Positions 21,201 through 32,103 are shown, counted from the stretch's first letter. The stretch: DNA of 64,000 nucleotides from Closterium sp. Naga37s-1 (GCA_947471745.1 CANJKZ010000262.1:1248501-1312500); one strand, 5' to 3'. Numbers and translations: made by a program. Notes: generated by a model from the letters alone, not told the origin.

Positions 21201-24200
21201 CCACACACTCTCGTGCCCCCAGGTGAGCACGCCACCGTGTCGTGCCCCCAGGTGAGCACGCCACCGTGTCGTGCCCCCAGGTGAGCACGCCACCGTGTCG
21301 TGCCCCCAGGTGAGCACGCCACCGTGTCGTGCCCCCAGGTGAGCACGCCACCGTGTCGTGCCCCCAGGTGAGCACGCCACCGTGTCGTGCCCCCAGGTGA
21401 GCACGCCACCGTGTCGTGCCCCCAGGTGAGCACGCCACCGTGTCGTGCCCCCAGGTGAGCACGCCACCGTGTCGTGCCCCCAGGTGAGCACGCCACCGTG
21501 TCGTGCCCCCAGGTGAGCACGCCACCGTGTCGTGCCCCCAGGTGAGCACGCCACCGTGTCGTGCCCCCAGGTGAGCACGCCACCGTGTCGTGCCCCTAGG
21601 TGAGCACGCCACCGTGTTTCTCGACTTGCAATTTTCTCCTTAATTCTCTGTTTTTTTCAGCCGGTACTATTCGAGATTACCGTAACCGCTGAGCATGAAT
21701 CATGGTGTCTGCACAAGCCAATGTGTTGTTACCTGTGTCCTAATCCGTCCATGCCCGTGCATCCATGGCCCATGCCCATCCATGGTCCATGCCCATCCAT
21801 GGCCCATGCCCATCCATGGTCCATGCCCATCCATGCAGATTGCAGCAGAGGCCACCACCGTCTTTCCCAACTCCATGTGCACAGGTGCTCATCCCGCTGC
21901 CTCTCCTCTTCCTTCCATTGCCATATGCCTCTCCCGCTGCCATATGGCATGTGCTCAGGGATAGACTGCCACGCCGTTTGCTCTTCCTTGCGAGCCACCA
22001 TAGTGTGCTTTCTTTGGACGGCAGTGCCCTCCCACACAGCTTTCACCCACCCACCCACTGCCGCCCGTCATTCATGAAGTCCCCTTTGCATGCTCATCCC
22101 CCGCTTCTCGACCGCCCCCTCCTGCAGACAAGACTTCATCTGCCCGCCGAAAAACAAGCGACGACACGTATAGGCATGGCGGCGAGCATGGCTACGAGCA
22201 TGGGCACGGGCATGGATACGAGCATGGGCATGGATACGAGCATAGGCATGCATATACTTCTTCGCATGCTCGAGGGCTCACAGAGGAGGTGCATGGGACG
22301 AGGTACCGCTTCCACCAGAGCCGGCACCGTGCAGCAGGCGCACATGCAGCGGCGGTAGAGGCTGCAGCAGCTGCTGCTGCCGCACACGGGGATGGCAGTG
22401 TGCATGACAGGCCTGTGCCATCATACCATTCGGCACACCATGGGTTATCGTACCACAAGAGTTACCATGGATCAGAAGCCTACCATGGGTCAGCGTTCCA
22501 TGCATCATCACTCCAAGGCCCGGAGCAGTACCATGAGCATGCAGCGCGCAACCCCCATGGCTCTTCTGCCTACCACAGCCATGGCGCCATGCATGGGCTC
22601 TCCGCCTCTGCTGCCGCTGCCACCGACCTGGCAGCAGCAGGGGGAGCAGGGGGAGCAGTGGGGGTGGGAGGAGACCGCATGGTGCAGGCAGCTGACCTAT
22701 CGGAAGAAACCCTTGGTGAGCGCTGTGCTTGCACGTGCAGCATGCCATGTCATGGCACCATGCCACAACTCGCTCTGCACCAGCGTCCTGCACCTGCCAC
22801 TTCCTTTTCCTGATCCTTTCATGGTTATCCAATCTCCCCACTCCCACTGCGCCTCCAACCCCTCTCTACCCCCCTCCCACCACTCACTTGTCCCTCTCTC
22901 TCCCCTCCCCCACGGCTTCCGTCAGACCTCCCGCATCTCTCCACTGCCGCAAATGTGTGGACGCTCCTCGGCTCCACGGACGCGCAGCGAATCAGGAACC
23001 TCCAGGTGGCGGTCTCACGGACGCTCTACACGATGATAAAGGACTCGTGTCTGGCGGGGCCGTACGCCATGACGCTCACGGAGACCTACCGCCGCAAGTT
23101 CACGGCCTTCCTCTGCACCATCTTTGGCGGCCCGGCGGAGCAGCTGGAGCTGTGCCGCTTCCGCAACTCCACGGGGCACCAGCTGGTGCAGGCAGACGAG
23201 CTTTACAGACACCTCAAGAAGGTGCACCTGGGGTGAGTCAGGCTGCTTTTGCTGTCTCTTCCTTATCTCTGGTGCATGTGGCCGCTCATTGCCGGCGGAG
23301 CGCCTGGAGCTGTGCCGCTTGCGCAACGCCACGGGGCACCAGCTGGTGCAGGCAGACGAGCTCTACAGACACTTCAAGAAGGTGCACCTGGGGTGAGTGA
23401 GCGTGCCTGGCGTGCACACGAAACAATCGCCCTTCGCTTCCTTCTCGTCCTCAACCTTCTCATCCCTTTGTCCACTTGCCTTCCTTTCTTCCTTCCGTCC
23501 ATCGCCAGCAAATCAGCCTGCCTCCAACCGCCAATGCCTCACCCTGTCCATCTACCCCCTACCTTCCACCTGCCCCCTTCCTTCCACCTGCCCCCTTCCT
23601 TCCACCTGCCCCCTTCCTGCCACCCTGCAGGGGCCACCTGGTGATCACATCACAGCAGCTGAGGCGATTCATCGATATCCTCCTAGCAGCCATGCAGTCT
23701 GTCACCGCGCTCTCCCCCGACGCCCTGGCGGACCTCTCGTCCTTCTTCCACCGCCTCGACCCCGCCATTGTGAGCGCCAGCACCGAGGGGTGCTCGCAGG
23801 GCGGCACGTGGCTGCAGTGGAAGGCGGGTGTGAAGCACAACACGACCATCCATGTGGGCGACAAGATCACCTGGGTGTGGGATGATGACCTCCCGCACTC
23901 CCTCAGAAGTGAGTATGTTTTTGAGTCGCCTCAGAAGTGAGCTCACCCTCTCGGCTTCACGCTCTTCCCATGTTGCTCGCTGGTTGATCCCTCGTGGTTC
24001 CTAAGTAGCAATCGGTCAACCGCTAGTGAACAGAGTTGGTCGTGTCGTGCCCCTTCATTATCTTTCGTTTCGTCTCTAAATTGCTTCTCCACCCCCTCCC
24101 CCCTTCCACGCCATGCATGTGTGTGGCAGTATCGGGCATGGGCGACGGGCCGAAGCCGTTCTTTGAGGGCTTTGGAGGCCACCGCCTGGCGCTGTCGCGG

Positions 24201-27200
24201 CGCTTCTTCTGCTCGCCCATGAACGTGGGCGCCAAGGACGACTACGATGACCCCGTGCCCTGTGTCGTCAGTGAGTGGCATGCCGTCAGTGAGTGGCATG
24301 CCGTCTTGATCATCAGCAGCTCTTGCACTTTCCCTCCTCACTTATCGCACCGCTTCATGCTAAACGAATGCAACCACCTGAACCCCAATCCACACTCCTC
24401 TTGCCCTCCTATCCCCGCCTTTCTCGCCTCTCTACTTCCCCCTCAACCCCCCTACCCCTGTTCCCCCTTTCCCACCCTCTCTCCAGAGCTTGCCTCGGAC
24501 GGCAACGCCACGTTCACATACACCAAGGTCTTCTTGCGCCCGGGCGTGTACCTCTATGAGAGCGGCAACGACGTCGGCGAGATCGGCGAGATCGGGAATG
24601 CAGGGCCCTCCGCCTCCTCTTCCTCTGCCTCCTCCTCTTCCTCCTCCTCAACAGGCTCCTCCTCGTCCATGTCGGGGATGGTCACCGTGCTCGTTCCGCC
24701 TCCCGAGCCTGAAGGTCAGTGCTCAACGGTGTTCGTCGCTCTGTGCGCCCTGATGTGGGCAGCTCTCACATGAGGAGCCCTGATGTGGGCAGCTCTCACA
24801 TGAGGAGCCCTGATGTGGGCAGCTCTCACATGAGGAGCCCTGATGTGGGCAGCTCTCACATGAGGAGCCCTGATGTGGGCAGCTCTCACATGAGGAGCCC
24901 TGATGTGGGCAGCTCTCACATGAGGAGCCCTGATGTGGGCAGCTCTCACATGAGGAGCCCTGATGTGGGCAGCTCTCACATGAGGAGCCCTGATGTGGGC
25001 AGCTCTCACATGAGGAGCCCTGATGTGGGCAGCTCTCACATGAGGAGCCCTGATGTGGGCAGCTCTCACATGAGGAGCCCTGATGTGGGCAGCTCTCACA
25101 TGAGGAGCCCTGATGTGGGCAGCTCTCACATGAGGAGCCCTGATGTGGGCAGCTCTCACATGAGGAGCCCTGATGTGGGCAGCTCTCACATGAGGAGCCC
25201 TGATGTGGGCAGCTCTCACATGAGGAGCCCTGATGTGGGCAGCTCTCACATGAGGAGCCCTGATGTGGGCAGCTCTCACATGAGGAGCCCTGATGTGGGC
25301 AGCTCTCACATGAGGAGCCCTGATGTGGGCAGCTCTCACATGAGGAGCCCTGATGTGGGCAGCTCTCACATGAGGAGCCCTGATGTGGGCAGCTCTCACA
25401 TGAGGAGCCCTGATGTGGGCAGCTCTCACATGAGGAGCCCTGATGTGGGCAGCTCTCACATGAGGAGCCCTGATGTGGGCAGCTCTCACATGAGGAGCCC
25501 TGATGTGGGCAGCTCTCACATGAGGAGCCCTGATGTGGGCAGCTCTCACATGAGGAGCCCTGATGTGGGCAGCTCTCACATGAGGAGCCCTGATGTGGGC
25601 AGCTCTCACATGAGGAGCCCTGATGTGGGCAGCTCTCACATGAGGAGCCCTGATGTGGGCAGCTCTCACATGAGGAGCCCTGATGTGGGCAGCTCTCACA
25701 TGAGGAGCCCTGATGTGGGCAGCTCTCACATGAGGAGCCCTGATGTGGGCAGCTCTCACATGAGGAGCCCTGATGTGGGCAGCTCTCACATGAGGAGCCC
25801 TGATGTGGGCAGCTCTCACATGAGGAGCCCTGATGTGGGCAGCTCTCACATGAGGAGCCCTGATGTGGGCAGCTCTCACATGAGGAGCCCTGATGTGGGC
25901 AGCTCTCACATGAGGAGCCCTGATGTGGGCAGCTCTCACATGAGGAGCCCTGATGTGGGCAGCTCTCACATGAGGAGCCCTGATGTGGGCAGCTCTCACA
26001 TGAGGAGCCCTGATGTGGGCAGCTCTCACATGAGGAGCCCTGATGTGGGCAGCTCTCACATGAGGAGCCCTGATGTGGGCAGCTCTCACATGAGGAGCCC
26101 TGATGTGGGCAGCTCTCACATGAGGAGCCCGCCTGCCACCTGGGCCGCTCTCTGGTGACGGATGAGAAGCTCGTTAGGTCCTGTACCCACCTCCATGTGT
26201 CTCCTCCTACCCTCTCACGCATTCTTACCCCCGCCTGCCCTGCATCCCACCGCCGCCCTCCCTCCTCGTGTCCCTCCCCTCCCCACTCACCAGACACGGC
26301 CTTCCGCTGCGCGCCAGCATGCTCGCTGCAGCTGATAACCAACGGGGTGTGCAACCCCGAATGCAACACGCCCACGTGCGCCTTTGACGGCGGTGACTGC
26401 GGGTGCATCGACCCTGTCTTTGGCGTTGGCTTCTGCACCTGCCCCGCCGGCCAGGCCAGGCGACATGATGGATGTGCGCCCCTCTCCCGCCCTCGCCTTC
26501 CTTCCATGAATCACTTTCTCCCTTTCCCCATCGCTCGTACTCTCCGCCTCTTTCCCACACAATCTCTCTCGCCTCAAGCCATCCCGCCACATTTTACCCT
26601 GCCTGCCGCTCATCCCTCTGCTCCTCTAAGTCGCTCTCTCTCCTCGCTCCCCTCCCCCCTCCCCATCCCGTGCCTGCGTGCATGTGAGCAGCATGCTGTG
26701 TGTCGGACGCGGTGGGGGACAATCTGAGCTACCCCTTCTCACTGCAGCGCTACGGCCCCAACTTCTGGGAGAGCAACCGCGCCTTTGCTGCTGAGAGGGA
26801 CGCGCCACTCACCCGCTTTGTGGCGTCACACAACAGGTAAACGTCTTTTATGGGGACGGACTGACTGGGGGAGCTGAATCCTTCATGTCTCCGATGCATG
26901 CAGGCCACTCATCTCATAGGCATGTTCCGCCGCCGCTGGTCTATTTCTTAGGCGCCAAGGACTTTTGAGACGTCTCAAAAGCCGCTGGTCTTGTTCTGAG
27001 GCGCCTCAAAGGCCTCTTTTCTCGCCCTTCCTCCCACGTGCGTCCATGCAGGCTGCTCATCGGCATGTTCCTGCGCCAGCACCGCTGGAGCGTCAAGACG
27101 TGCCAAGTGCACTCCATCCGCACGCCCTGCTCACTGCTGCCTTGTGTGTATCCATCTCCTCCCACTCGCCCCCCCATGGCAGGCTGCTCATCGGCATGTT

Positions 27201-29665
27201 CCTGCGGCAGCACCGCTGGAGCGTCAATACGTGCCAAAGCTCCGGGTACGGTCACTCAGTCCACTCACTCCGCACCCCTTCCTGCTGCCGCCCTTCCACT
27301 TTCCTCTTCATTCCTCTCGCCCTATCCCGCACTCGTCGCAAGCGCTCCCATCGGTTTCCTTTTCTCCTGTCACTCTGCAACCACACCCACCGCCTCGCAC
27401 CTCCCAACCTCATCTCACTTAGTTTTCTCCTCGTCTCCCTTGCCTCCCGTTCTCCCCCACTCTCATGCGCCCCTGCAGGCTGCATCACCTGGCGGGGTGG
27501 TGCAGCAACGGCACGTCACGGCAGCCCTTCGGGGTGAACCCGCACTATCTGCCCTCCTCCACGCTCTTCAACCCCGTTGCTGCCGCCGCCACTGCCACCG
27601 CCACCACCGCCCCCCAGGCGCAGAACGCCTCCTCCCAGGACCAGCTGGTGCTCAACCCACAGGGGCTGCCTTATGGCTTCGTGTACCCCGTGGTAAGCTC
27701 GCCTCGCCTCTCCCCATGCTGCAACAGCACCTGTCTTAGGGAGCCACTGCTGCTATCATCTCTTTTTCCTCTTGCACAGTGAGGCAATTTCACTGCCGCT
27801 GCTGTCATTGGTCACGTCCCCTGTGGCCTGGTTTTCATAAAGCTGCTGTTGCAATCACTGCCTTTCATACAGCCCGCCTTTCTCTGCGTTACCTCCTTCC
27901 TCTCCTGTGTACCATGTGCTGTGTGTCGTGGCGGAGAGCAGGAGCAGGAGGAGGGGTATCCGCTGGTGTTTGACGTGAACCTGGCGTTTGAGGACGCCAT
28001 GAGCCGCCTGCAGTACCTGGCTGATGGCTTCTATGTCGACAACGCCACGCGCTCCATCGAGGTCTCCTTCATCACCCACAACGGTATGACTCACCCAACA
28101 AGCGCAGTTTGATGTGTTTTGAGGCGCCTCAAAATGCACCTTACGGCCCGGAGTATGACTCACCCAACGAGCGCTAGGCCCAGCCCAGAGTATGTGCTCT
28201 CTCCCGTCTTCAATGTTTTATCGTCTTGGTATCATCCTCCTCATCCGTGCCCATCCGTCCACCCCGCACCCACCAGGCGAGAGCAGCACGTTTGTCCTCA
28301 CGAGCGTCACAGCAGAGGTGGACACGGGCGGGGGGCTCGTCACCTCCTTCTCCTCGCTCCCCGTCTCAACAACCCTCTACCCGCCCACCCTCACGTCCGT
28401 GTTCCTGCTGCTGCTGCAAGCGGTGTACGTGTTGGCGCTGCTGTGGAACGGGGTGGAGGAGGCGGTGGAGCTGCGGGGGCGCATGAAGAGAGAGGGGTCC
28501 GTTCTCAGCTACTTCCGTTCCGGCTGGAACTGGATCGACATGACTTCTCTCCTCCTGCAGTGGCTCGCTCTCATCACCTGGATCGTGCTCTGGCGGGCCA
28601 CAGAGGCCTTTGACATGCAGCCGCGATACGACATCTACCACACGCTGCTGGAGAGGCCGCAGTACTGGGCCGTGCCGGACCCGCCGGTGGGGTTTTTGGC
28701 GGCCATGGATAGATACTCGTCGCTGCAGGCGCTCATCAACTGGCGCTCCTTCTACTTCGCCCTGCAGGGCGTCAAGTGAGTTGGCTGCTCTCGATAAGCT
28801 GCCGCCAAGTCAAGCTATTCTGGGTTCTGTAGTGGCCCTCTGCTTCTACTTCGCCCTGCAGTGCATGGCGTCAAGTAGGCGCCGGCCTCCCTTCCTTTCT
28901 TCCCCTGCTCCACCTGCTCACTTCGCCTTCTTCTCCATGCTTCTTTCAATAGTGTGACCAGATTCCTCAACCCACGCCTTTCTGTCTCCCATTCTTGCCC
29001 ATCCCTGTTGCTGCACCCCGTCCGTCCCCCCAGCCTCTTCCTGCTCATGGTGCGTCTGCTCAAGCTGATGGACTTCCAGCCCTATCTGGGCGTCATCACG
29101 CGCTCCCTCGCCCTCGCCATGCCATCGCTGCTGCACTTCTTCCTGCTCACCTTCATCGTCTTCTTCTGCTTCGCTCTCTACGGCTACCTCGTCTTCGGCG
29201 GCAAGATGGAGCAGGTGCGTGTGTGTGGGAAGATACGCCACACACCACTCTACTCTCACTCGCTCTCACTCGCTCGCCCCATGTGCATGTGCTCGAGTCA
29301 CCACTTTCGTTTCTCACTTGCGCCTTCGTGCACCTCATGTTGCAAAGCCGTTTATCATGCCAAGATTCACTCCCATGCATCCTCCCTCTGTGTCCTCCCA
29401 AACCCTGTCCAACCTGATCCAACCGGTGCAGTTTGCGACGCTGCCGGAGGCGCTGTTCACGTGTTTCCTGATAATCCTCAACGAGAATGCAACGGCCTAC
29501 TTCTTTGCACATATGCACGGGTGGGACCTGGTGGCGGGCATGCTTTTCTTCATCGCCTTCATTCTCCTCCTTGTCTTCATCCTCTTCAACTTCCTCATCG
29601 CCATCATCGTCGACTCTTTCATGACCATCAAGGTAATTTGGCTTCAGGATTTCATTTAGTTTAGT

Positions 29666-29716
<51 letters not shown>

Positions 29717-31612
29717 AGCTTTTGCCGCCACCTTTATTTCCATCCAGCAGTTTCTGGTTACAACGAGAAGTAAGCCCCCCTCGCACACTCGCCTCCCACC
29801 TGCCCTGCCAGGACTCGCACGCGGTGGCGACATCCATAACGCACGACATCGGCACCATCCTGCGCTACCTCATCAACCGCAGCCTGGGCCGCTTCTCCCC
29901 GTACAGCGACATCATGGGGCGGCTGGAGCAGCTGGGCGCGCGCAACAGGCAGCAGGACGAGGCGCACAAGCGCATGCAGCGCTATCAGTCCTTCAAGCGC
30001 CGCGCCAAGTCGTGCTTTGGTCGTGGGAAGGTTTGTGGGGGGAGTGCAGCGGAGGTGGAGCGAGCGAAGTCGATGGCGGCGGGTGGGGGGGGAGTGGTGG
30101 CGCCGCAGAGGGTGCTGCAGGTGAAGGGGCAGAGCATTGATGACATCTCCCTCGCCATGATCCTGCAGCGCCGCCACGCCCGGGAGGTGTGTCTTTCATT
30201 CGTCCTCTACTGCTCACCTTGATTTCATTTTACCTTCTCCAATCTGTTTTTTTTAGGCCACTCGAACGATGACAACACAGCAACTCACTCACGCCCTCCC
30301 ACAGCCCCTCTCCCCCATCCATCGGAACAACTCACAGGATCCGTCAGCTTCGCTCCCCTCCCCTTCATCCGCGGCGGTGCTGCAAATCTCACCGGAGTCA
30401 GAGCAGCTGTCGCACGTGCTGCTGAGGCAGTTTGGCGACCAGGTGGTGCGGGACTACAGCAAGCCGCAGCACAAGCCCAAGCACGGGCTGCCACAGGTCC
30501 AGGAGGAGCTGGGGAAGGTGCGGGAAGCCATGGACGAGCTTAAAGCCATGGTGCTTGCGCTGCACTCCGCTGTCGCTGCGGGGGCAGGTGGAGCGGGGGT
30601 GGGGTTCGGAGGGGAGGGTATGCTGCCTGCTGCTGCCGTTGGTGTGGTGGGTGCAGGTGGGAGTGCGGCCGGGGGAGCAGGGGGCCATTACCCGTTGTTT
30701 TCCGCGTCGTCGTCGGCAGCAGCAGCGCTGGCGCGCTCTTCGTTCAGCACCACTTCCTCCTTCTCCACCGCCCATGGCTGCTTCCTCTCCCCCAATTCCC
30801 TCGGCACGCCCCTCGGCACGCCCCTCGGCACCTCCCCTGCCCGAGACCCCTTCTCTTCCCCTGCCGCCTCCTCCCTTGCTGCCTCCAGCCCCTTCATTCG
30901 TAACCCATTCGCTGCTGGTAACCCACTCGTTGCCAGCCACCCTCTCTCGGCCAACAACCCGTTTGCTGTGGGTAACCCGTTTGGCACAGGCAGTCCCCAG
31001 CACCGCTCGCTGGTGTTGCAGCGGGGGGCAGCGAGGAGGGCGGGGAGTGCAGGGCGGGCGGGGCTGAGGGGGAGCATGGGTCCCAGCAACCTGGGGCGGG
31101 GGAACCAGGCAAGTAGACAGGGGAACGGGCTGGTGCTCTCTCGTGTGGAAACCACCCCTCTGCCCCACCGGCAGAGATCAGACGGCGCTGCTTCAGTTCG
31201 TCATGCCGGTTCCGGCGCCGATTCCCATGCTGATGGCTCGCAACAGCCGACTGATGAGAGTGCGGCTTTCGTTCATGCCGAGACCATGCCCATGCCCCGA
31301 ACCCGCACCTCTTCCTTCCCCTATCCTGACCCCGAGCCTTGTGACGCACAGGCAGGTTCGGCGCAGGCTCCTGGGAGCAGTGATGGTGAGAGCGCTGATG
31401 GGGATGGCAAGGGGAGTGCAAGCGGTGAGGACCAGAGTGATGAGCTGTCGCCGCTGACGAAAGCCGCCCGGCGCGTATCATTCTCAGAGATGGAGGAGGA
31501 GGGTGGGGGGAGGATGATGAAAAGAGGGGGAGAGTGCGGCCGTGGGAGGGGTGCAAGTGGATATGGTGCGAATGGGTCAGTACGGAAGAGTGTGGGGTTC
31601 CACGAGGTGTGA
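18219..31612 (+). CDS. Polycystin-2/TRPP-like cation channel, copy 2 (22 exons, 2192 aa)
   Basis: Exons: 18219-18379, 18750-19315, 19732-19895, 20069-20146, 20366-20881, 21073-21222, 21839-21884, 22128-22715, 22926-23232, 23631-23908, 24130-24270, 24487-24714, 26294-26473, 26692-26836, 27183-27245, 27479-27692, 27942-28083, 28277-28775, 29034-29214, 29432-29632, 29812-30186, 30257-31612. Phase is kept across all 21 introns. The protein is a tandem paralogue of copy 1 with the same order: S1 (about 261-280), CGDG cysteine-rich module, linker, cupredoxin-like domain, LNR (1075-1134), TOP, S2 (1362-1380), S3 (1408-1429), S4 (1474-1503), S5 (1517-1543), pore with LNEN, S6 (1581-1609). It differs by a His-rich linker (561-756) and a long tail (1742-2192) with a short coiled coil (about 1822-1850), Gly/Ser-rich sequence and three NPF motifs (about 1955-1985). 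Compared with copy 1 it has one extra intron and lacks two. Function is inferred from the family. Confidence 0.87.
21211..21617 (+). repeat. 29-bp minisatellite that repeats a splice donor 14 times (gene 2)
   Basis: The unit contains CGTGCCCCCAG followed by GTGAGCACGCCACC, so each unit carries the exon end and the intron start. GTGAGC recurs exactly every 29 bp from 21223 to 21600, 14 times. The units are nearly identical. The array occupies the start of the intron after the exon 21073-21222. Confidence 0.95.
21760..21837 (+). repeat. 18-bp repeat abutting a splice acceptor (gene 2)
   Basis: About four units of CCATCCATGGCCCATGCC or the TCC variant run directly into the acceptor CCATCCATGCAG of the 46-bp exon at 21839. 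Confidence 0.85.
22128..22715 (+). other. Histidine-rich ectodomain exon of gene 2
   Basis: This exon encodes about 196 residues rich in His, Gly, Tyr and Ser, for example YEHGHGHGYEHGHGYEH and later SYHSAHHGLSYHKSYHG, followed by a poly-Ala stretch. The matching exon of gene 1 (7656-7937) encodes 94 residues rich in Ala, Asn and Ser with several possible N-glycosylation sites and almost no His. Position in the protein places it outside the membrane between the cysteine-rich and cupredoxin-like modules. Metal or pH sensing is possible but unproved. Confidence 0.8.
23292..23398 (+). repeat. Partial exon duplicate after exon 22926-23232 (gene 2)
   Basis: The last 100 or so bases of the exon plus its donor (23132-23238) are repeated 160 bp downstream with a few changes. 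The duplicate keeps an open frame and a GTGAGT donor, but I find no acceptor in a compatible phase, so it is probably non-coding intron sequence. Confidence 0.85.
23563..23617 (+). repeat. 18-bp tandem repeat before a splice acceptor (gene 2)
   Basis: Three units of TTCCACCTGCCCCCTTCC form the polypyrimidine tract upstream of the acceptor at 23630. Confidence 0.9.
23799..24714 (+). other. Cupredoxin-like module of gene 2
   Basis: The module spans the end of exon 23631-23908 and the next two exons. It carries GGTWLQW, HVGDKITWVWDDDLPHS, FTYTKVFLRPGVYLYES and MSGMVTVLV. As in gene 1 the type-1 copper cysteine is absent (YLYES). A serine-rich insertion separates the last two strands. Unlike gene 1, no intron interrupts its start. 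Confidence 0.7.
24751..26130 (+). repeat. 30-bp minisatellite, 46 apparently identical units (gene 2 intron)
   Basis: The unit begins TGATGTGGGCAGCTCTCACA and is exactly 30 bp. By eye all 46 copies are the same, 1380 bp in total. It lies in the intron before the LNR exon, 36 bp after the donor. Because 30 is a multiple of three, several frames stay open for 470-590 codons on both strands. These are repeat artefacts. Confidence 0.97.
26294..26473 (+). other. Lin-12/Notch repeat exon of gene 2
   Basis: The exon is the same length (180 bp) and phase as in gene 1 and contains CNPECNTPTCAFDGGDCGC. It encodes residues 1075-1134. The donor is GTGCGC. Confidence 0.88.
26963..27008. repeat. Perfect short palindromes in an intron of gene 2
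   Basis: TTTTGAGACGTCTCAAAA (26963-26980) is a perfect 18-bp palindrome. TGAGGCGCCTCA (26997-27008) follows close by. A related palindrome lies at 28117-28134. Confidence 0.85.
27052..27147 (+). repeat. Duplicate of the 63-bp exon 27183-27245 (possible alternative exon)
   Basis: The acceptor and about 55 bp of the small exon encoding LLIGMFLRQHRWSV occur twice, 131 bp apart. The upstream copy begins in the right phase. With a possible donor at 27148 (GTATCC) it would be 96 bp and join in frame to either the second copy or the following exon. Gene 1 has a single copy (11688-11750). Use is unknown. Confidence 0.75.
27942..29632 (+). other. TOP domain and S2-S6 channel core of gene 2
   Basis: The four exons match gene 1 exactly in length (142, 499, 181, 201 bp). 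They encode YVDNATRSIEVSFITHN and VDTGGGLVTSF (TOP), SYFRSGWNWIDM (S3), GYLVFGG (end of S5), IILNENATAYFF (pore) and FNFLIAIIVDSF (S6). This region is the best conserved part between the copies. Confidence 0.88.
28117..28134. repeat. 18-bp perfect palindrome in an intron of gene 2
   Basis: TTTTGAGGCGCCTCAAAA is self-complementary along its whole length and close in sequence to the palindromes at 26963-27008. Confidence 0.85.
29668..29714 (+). repeat. Poly-T tract in intron of gene 2
   Basis: About 47 consecutive T residues lie in the intron after the S6 exon. Length is likely to vary between individuals and assemblies. Confidence 0.95.
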
Positions 31613-32103
31613 GGGAGGAGGGTGCTGGAAGCGGTTTCCCCGAGAAGGCTTAATGCCAGACTCTGGCACAGAGGAGATGGACTGCAATGATGCTGGGTCT
31701 ATGCAACGATGCCGAGCATTTGTTTCTGGAGGAATGCACCGAATCAGTGCGGTCACCAAGTGCGGATGTTTTTTTCCAGTTTACTAGGTGAGTTGCAAGT
31801 TATGCTGGGAGGGTAAAATGGGTGGTGCTGTAGAAAAGGGGTTTGGCGGAGTAGAAAGAAGCGAGCGAGATGCAACAGGGATAGAAAAATGCATTAGAAT
31901 CGTTTCTTAACCTCCACTGGTGCACCGTCCCCCCCTCCATGCAGCTGTTGGTTATGGAATGTGCCTGCTGGGACCTTTGGAGCAAGGCGGTTGGTTACAT
32001 TCGTGCTCCAGGCGTTGGGGAGTCGCTCAGCATTGTGGTGAAGAAGACGAAACCACACTTTTACTAGTTGTGGGATGTATCATGGTAATAATTTTACAAA
32101 TGA
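31613..32103. other. Downstream flank of channel gene 2
   Basis: About 490 bp follow the stop codon. They presumably include the 3' UTR. I see no canonical AATAAA signal and no gene. Confidence 0.5.

Noticed and set aside
23292-23398. Alternative exon in gene 2
   Set aside because: The duplicate has a donor, but no acceptor with a compatible phase was found, so it is treated as intron sequence.
24751-26130. CRISPR-like appearance of regular repeats
   Set aside because: There are no spacers between the units, the genome is eukaryotic and no cas genes are present. It is a minisatellite.
24719-26507. Very long open frames on both strands (about 470-590 codons) over the 30-bp array
   Set aside because: They exist only because the unit is a multiple of three and lacks stops in some frames. 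The peptides are perfect 10-residue repeats, and the array lies in an intron of gene 2.
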